Part shown: positions 59,905 to 64,000 of the stretch, one piece after another
How the letters are laid out: the number at the start of each line of letters is the position of its first letter
Numbering within the stretch: the first letter of the stretch is position 1
DNA from: Halocaridina rubra
Lineage: Eukaryota; Arthropoda; Malacostraca; Decapoda; Atyidae
DNA length: 64,000 bases
Direction: 5' to 3'
NCBI GenBank assembly: GCA_037179515.1
Contig: JAXCGZ010015154.1
Span: forward strand, 113,340 to 177,339
Position numbers and translations under genes: made by a program
The notes under the pieces: generated by a model
The model's database searches: none
Seen by the model: the letters and a program-made list of their open reading frames with translations, nothing else
What the model was told of the DNA's origin: nothing

Positions 59905-60294
59905 TCAATTTCCAAAATAAAATTCTGTTAAAAATGAATGATACTGCATGGCGATTGCATTACAGAACCCTGATAACCTGTCAACAGTATTTCGTTCCAT
60001 CCACAAGAACCGACTTAAATTACCTTGTAGAAAAGTGTGCCTTCTTCCTCGCTTATTCTTAATTTTAGCCTTGTGTTTTGCCCAGTATGATCCTCCTATT
60101 TGTTGTGTTTGAATGCCTGTCTGTTGGTCAATAAAGTGCAAGGAATGTTTGATAGTTCTGTAGTGGTAGTTTGGATTATGAGCTAGATTTATGTATGCTC
60201 GCCATTCTTTGCTGTGAATACTTGATCCGGGTCTCAAGACTTTTTCGATTATTGTGCTCAACTATTTCCATATACCCATTTGCTGGTGATGAAC
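59905..60294 (-). pseudogene. Merlin (IS1016/IS1595-like) transposase, C-terminal fragment
   Basis: Minus-strand reading contains STIIEKVLRPGSSIHSKEWRAY, HRTIKHSLHFIDQQTG, TQQIGGSYWAKHKAKIK and RRHTFLQGNLSRFLWME, the typical tail of the DDE transposase of Merlin and the ISXO2/IS1595 family. The third catalytic residue (usually E in NIEG/NIES) reads G. A stop precedes STII, and the N-terminal half is cut off at 60295 by LINE N4. Inactive. Confidence 0.75.
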
Positions 60295-61914
60295 TAGTGG
60301 TCGCTTGTGACCAGGGGATGAACTCTCCATGTGGCCTCCTGCTTTTGGGAATTGGAGACAAAGGTGTGGTATGCCACTCAAACTCAGAGCTCAGCAAAGA
60401 CTGACCCTCCTTGTGGCCAAAACCACCACTGCCCAACATAAATGCCTCGCTGGCACAAATCTCCATCTAGTCCTCAATCGCCACCCCAACCACCATCATA
60501 GAACCTGGGCAGCCAAGGTCTGCGCTAGCCTGCAAGCACTGCCAGTCAGGCAGAGCATCCTAGCCAAGATACAGGACACACCGCTTCCTGAACACAGATG
60601 CCCGCCACCATGGAATGACCAACCACTCAACATAAAGATCGAGCTCCCTGACAACCCCAAAGCTTGGTAAACCCGCTTGTCCTTAAAAACATATACAAGG
60701 ACAAAATTCAGAGCTGGAGCAGGCCAAACTCTCAATATTACACTGACGGTTCAGTAAATCAAGAAACTGCAGCCTCAGCTGCCGCCTTCACCACTGGGAA
60801 CCACGTCCTATCCTGGAGACTGTCAAACTCCTGCTCATCGCTCCAGACTGAACTTGTTGCCATAGCCAATGCCCTCGACTTCTTCATCCAGCAAGGAGCT
60901 GACCATGCCCTAATTCTCTCTGACTCTAATGGCGCCTTACAGGCCATCAAGAAGCCACTCCTCAGAGACAATGTACGCATCATCACCACCATCCTCAGCC
61001 ACTACCACAGGACAACCAGCCTTGGAAAAGCAATCACTTTTGCCTGGATTCCCAGCCACGTCGGCATCAAAGGAAATGAGGAAGCAGATCAAGCCGCCAA
61101 ACAAGCCACTCTCAGAGCAGAAATCCAAATATCTCTGTCTCCTGGGATGCAACAGATAAAAAATAAAGCCACCAAGTCTCTCCTTAACGCCTTAATAACT
61201 AAACACAACCTGTGCACAGACATTGGCTCCCCCTCCACCTGGTGGTACAAAGCCACTACTGATCTTCAGCGTATCACCCTGCCTAAGAGACTTCGACGAA
61301 GCACGGAGGTCAATGTGTGCCTTCTGAGACTCGGGCATAAGTGCACCTGGCGAATAGTGGAGGATATCATCAGGGAGAGCACCTTTTGCCAGGTAGCCTC
61401 ACCACATCCACTGCTCCATTACTTCCTCGAATGTGATTCCTTTTCAGAAATTTGATGGAAAACTGGTGCCCCGCAGCATCCAGCGAAGATCCAAATGCCC
61501 ATCATGTTGCTAGCTACATTATCAGACTAACAACAAACAACTACATGAACAGTCTACTAAATATCATCAGTCAATACCCTCCACCAAGATAACCATGTAA
61601 AACTCTCTCTCACCCCCAAAACAGGAATTTATTTAAATTGTTTGATGTAAACTAATAATCCTCAACTGAATACTTATGCTTTCCATTATCTTTACAGTTT
61701 TGCACAACCTCACCTGCGGGTCAAAATAGGAAAGTCCGATCACCAACACTAACAAGATTTCCCCCCACCTCCTCACCAAATAGGAAAGCCCATTCGCCCG
61801 CAAGAGCGAATACCACCTACATTCCAAAAAAAAATCTTACACCACCTGCAGGCCACAAGGGAAGGTCCACTCACCCTCAAGGGAGAACATCCAAGAAAAA
61901 AAAAAAAAGAAAAG
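60295..61914 (+). mobile_element. I-group-like LINE N4, truncated with inverted 5' end
   Basis: 60295-60366 is an endonuclease segment in reverse orientation (same as 28715-28785). From ~60370 the ORF2 runs forward (homologous to 13994-15525 of N1) to a poly(A) tail at ~61895-61910. The sequence corresponding to 12137-13994 is missing. This is the signature of twin priming. It is inserted against the Merlin fragment. No convincing target duplication found. Confidence 0.85.
60368..61590 (+). pseudogene. RNase H end of ORF2 in N4
   Basis: Readable in two overlapping frames: 60368-60670 (RAQQRLTLLVAKTTTAQHKC) and 60664-61455 with YTDGSVNQ, LQTELVAI, LSDSNGALQ and WIPSHVGIKGNEEADQAAKQ. The first Cys of the C-terminal CTFC motif is changed to Ser (STFC). 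A TGA follows EI at 61453. The small shift near 60665 and a lost CAA/T around 60735 break the frame. Confidence 0.85.
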
Positions 61915-62285
61915 CATGAAAATTAAATATAGTAAGAGATAAAAAAAAGAGAAGGGGTGACTTTTTTTTTTTATGATGGATAGGATAGGAGAGGAAAAAG
62001 GGGAGGGAATTATGGATATAAGGGAATTGGAGGGAAAAAAAAAAAAAAAAGTCACCATTTATCGCTATAAATACTTTTCTATCAGCTCAGGTATCAATAA
62101 CAATATAAACTTATGTAACTGTTAATAAAAAATTGAAAAAATTAGTAATTTAACATTATAGGCATATGCAAATAATATTAAAATAAAAATTTCAGTAAAA
62201 TATACATAAAAAAAACCCTTGTGCTAACAAGCGACCACTTTATGGGTCCTCCATGACCCAGTCCACCCATCCGTGGGTGCAGAAT
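61915..62285. other. Purine/A-rich flank between N4 and N5
   Basis: Contains the block gaaaattaaatatagtaagaga and ggataggagaggaaaaa, which recur at 59680-59785 in a different order. No gene. Confidence 0.5.
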
Positions 62286-64000
62286 CTTTTTCTTTGATGT
62301 TCTCCCTTGAGGGTGAGCAGACCTTCCCTTGTGGCCCGCAGGTGGGGTATGATTTTGTTGATTGTAGGTGGCATTCGCTCTTGCGGGTGAATGGGCTTTC
62401 CTATTTGGTGAGGAGGTGGGGTGAAATCTTGTCATTGCTGGTGGTATTCACTCCTGAGGGTGATCGGACTTTCCTATTTTGGCCCGCAGGTGAGGTTGTG
62501 CAAAACTCTAAAGATAATAGAAAGCATGTGTTCAGTTGAGGATTATTAGTTTACATCAAACAATTTAAATGAATTCCTGTCTTGGAGGTGAGAGAGAATT
62601 ATTACATAGCTTGGTGGAGGGTATTGACTGATGATATTTAGTAGACTGTTCATGTAGTTGTTTGTTGCTAGTCTGATTATGGAGCTAGCAACATGAAGGG
62701 CATTTGGATCTTTGCTGGATGTTGCGGGGCACCAGTTTATTTTTTTTTTTTAGTCGAATTTCTGAAAAGGAATCACATTCATGGATGTAATGGAGCAGTG
62801 GATTTGGTGAGGCTACCTGGTAAAAGGTGCATTCCCTGATGATATCCTCCACTATTCGCCAGGTGCACTTGTACCCAAGTCTCAGATGGTACGCATTGAC
62901 CGCTGTGCTTCATCGAAGGTTCTTAGGCAGGGTGATTCGCTGAATATCAGTGGTGGCTTTGTACCACCAGGTGGAGGGGGAGCCAATGTCTGTTCACAGG
63001 TTGTGTTTAGTTATTAAGGTGTTAAGGAGTGAATTAGTGGCTTTATTTTTTATCTGTTGAATCCCAGGAGACAGAGATATTTAGATTTCTGCTCTGAGAG
63101 TGGCTTGTTTGGCAGCTTGATCGGCTTCCTCATTTCCCTTGATGCCGACATGGCTGGGAATCCAGGCAAGAGTGATGGCTTTTCCAAGGCTGGTCATCCT
63201 GTGGTAGTGGCTGAGAATGATGGCCTGTAAGGTGCCTTTAGAGTCAGAGAGAACTAGGGAATGGTCAGCTCCTTGCTGGATGAAGAAGTTGAGGGCGTTG
63301 GCTATGGCAACAAGCTCAGTCTGGAGCGATGAGCAGGAGTTTGACAGTCTCCAGAATAGGACGTGGTTTCCAGTGGTGAAGGCGGCGGCTGAGGCTCCAG
63401 TTTCTTGATTTACTGAGCTGTCAGTGTAGTAAACTTGAGAGTTTGGACTGCTTCAGCTCTGAATTATGTCCCTGTATATGTTTTTAAGGACAAGTGGGTT
63501 TACCAAGCTTTTGGGGTTTTCAGGGACTCGATCTTTATGTCGAGTGGTTGGTCTTTCCATGGGGGTGGGCATCTTTATTCAGGAAGCAGAGTGTCCTGTA
63601 TCTTGGCTAGGATGCTCTCCCTGACTGGCAGTGCTTGCAGGCTAGCGCAGACCTTGACTGCCCAGGTTCTAGGGCAGCCAAGGTATGCGCTAGGTTGGGG
63701 CGGCAATTGAGGGCTAGATGGAGATTTGTGCCAGCGAGGCATTTATATTGGGCAGCGGTGGTTTTGGACACAAAGAGGCTCAGTCTTTGCTGAGGTCTTT
63801 GCTGAGCTCTGAGTTTGAGTGGCATGAGTTCTGATTCCATCTGGATGTTTTCTCTCTTGGTCCACATGGGGGCTCCTAGCATGGTACGTATGGCGTTGTT
63901 TTGAATTACTTCTATCTTGTCCCATTGTTGGTCTGTTAGTAGCCAGAGTGTGGGACAAGCATAGTCTATGAGGCTGCGTATGGCATGTACATAGTGTGGG
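62286..64000 (-). mobile_element. I-group-like LINE N5 (continues past window end)
   Basis: Tail (T run) at 62286, 3' hairpin modules 62290-62510, ORF2 C-terminal Cys/His motif and RNase H (62640-63480), and RT C-terminal part to the window edge. A T-run of about 11 is inserted at ~62741, and 45 bp are missing near 63218 compared with N2/N3. Right end outside the window. Confidence 0.88.
62640..64000 (-). pseudogene. ORF2 of N5 (RNase H and RT end)
   Basis: Minus-strand pieces: MLGAPMWTKRENIQMES, RPQQRLSLF (contains a small tandem duplication) near 63880-63790, then the RNase H segment with VSWRLSNSC-like text. Frames are broken by the 45-bp deletion at ~63218, a templated inverted duplication at 63673-63693 and small indels. 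Not functional. Confidence 0.8.

Overview
This is a repeat-filled eukaryotic window with no convincing host gene. Every coding stretch I can identify belongs to a transposable element (TE), and most are broken. The TE mix (BEL/Pao, Ty3/gypsy, an RNase H-bearing I-group LINE, a CR1/L2-like LINE, hAT, Merlin, tRNA-derived SINEs) together with long (TA)n, (CT)n and (TATG)n tracts suggests an invertebrate. I lean to a decapod crustacean or another arthropod, but that is inference, not proof.

The main system is a family of Ty3/gypsy-type elements present in three pol copies: 1-6855 (+), 7022-31905 (+, heavily interrupted) and 31906-38756 (-). In every copy the domain order is gag, protease, integrase, reverse transcriptase, RNase H. 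Integrase lies BEFORE reverse transcriptase. That is the copia-like order known from the Gmr1 group, carried here by gypsy-like domains. The pol of copies 1 and 2 is followed by ~0.65-0.7 kb of noncoding DNA and then a ~2-kb arm made of ~120-140-bp subrepeats. In copy 2 the same arm recurs INVERTED at the 5' end. A separate copy at 39541-42746 consists of just the two inverted arms. The family therefore looks like a retro-pol enclosed by long terminal inverted repeats (termini CTGTKGG...CCMACAG) rather than by direct LTRs. This is the most unusual observation in the window.

Nested on top is one LINE family (I-group-like: ORF1 with three zinc knuckles; ORF2 with endonuclease, RT and RNase H). 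It has two long copies, N1 (8783-15525, +, 12-bp target duplication) and N2 (18949-25317, -, 8-bp duplication); truncated copies N3 (25326-28847, -), N4 (60295-61914, +, inverted 5' end) and N5 (62286 to window end, -); and a 94-bp stub N7 (40428-40521). A diverged relative, N6, covers ~43086-48240. A CR1/L2-like LINE (33306-35441) splits copy 3 between integrase and RT.

The right third holds a decayed BEL/Pao element (49333-55663, -), whose LTRs have been enlarged by SINE insertions and microsatellite growth. It is followed by a hAT transposon with terminal inverted repeats and a near-perfect 8-bp duplication (55700-58728), a Merlin (IS1016/IS1595-type) transposase fragment (59905-60294), and more LINE copies. 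Relative ages can be read from the nesting: the gypsy/inverted-arm elements are oldest, then N3, then N2; N1 and N7 also sit inside the arms.
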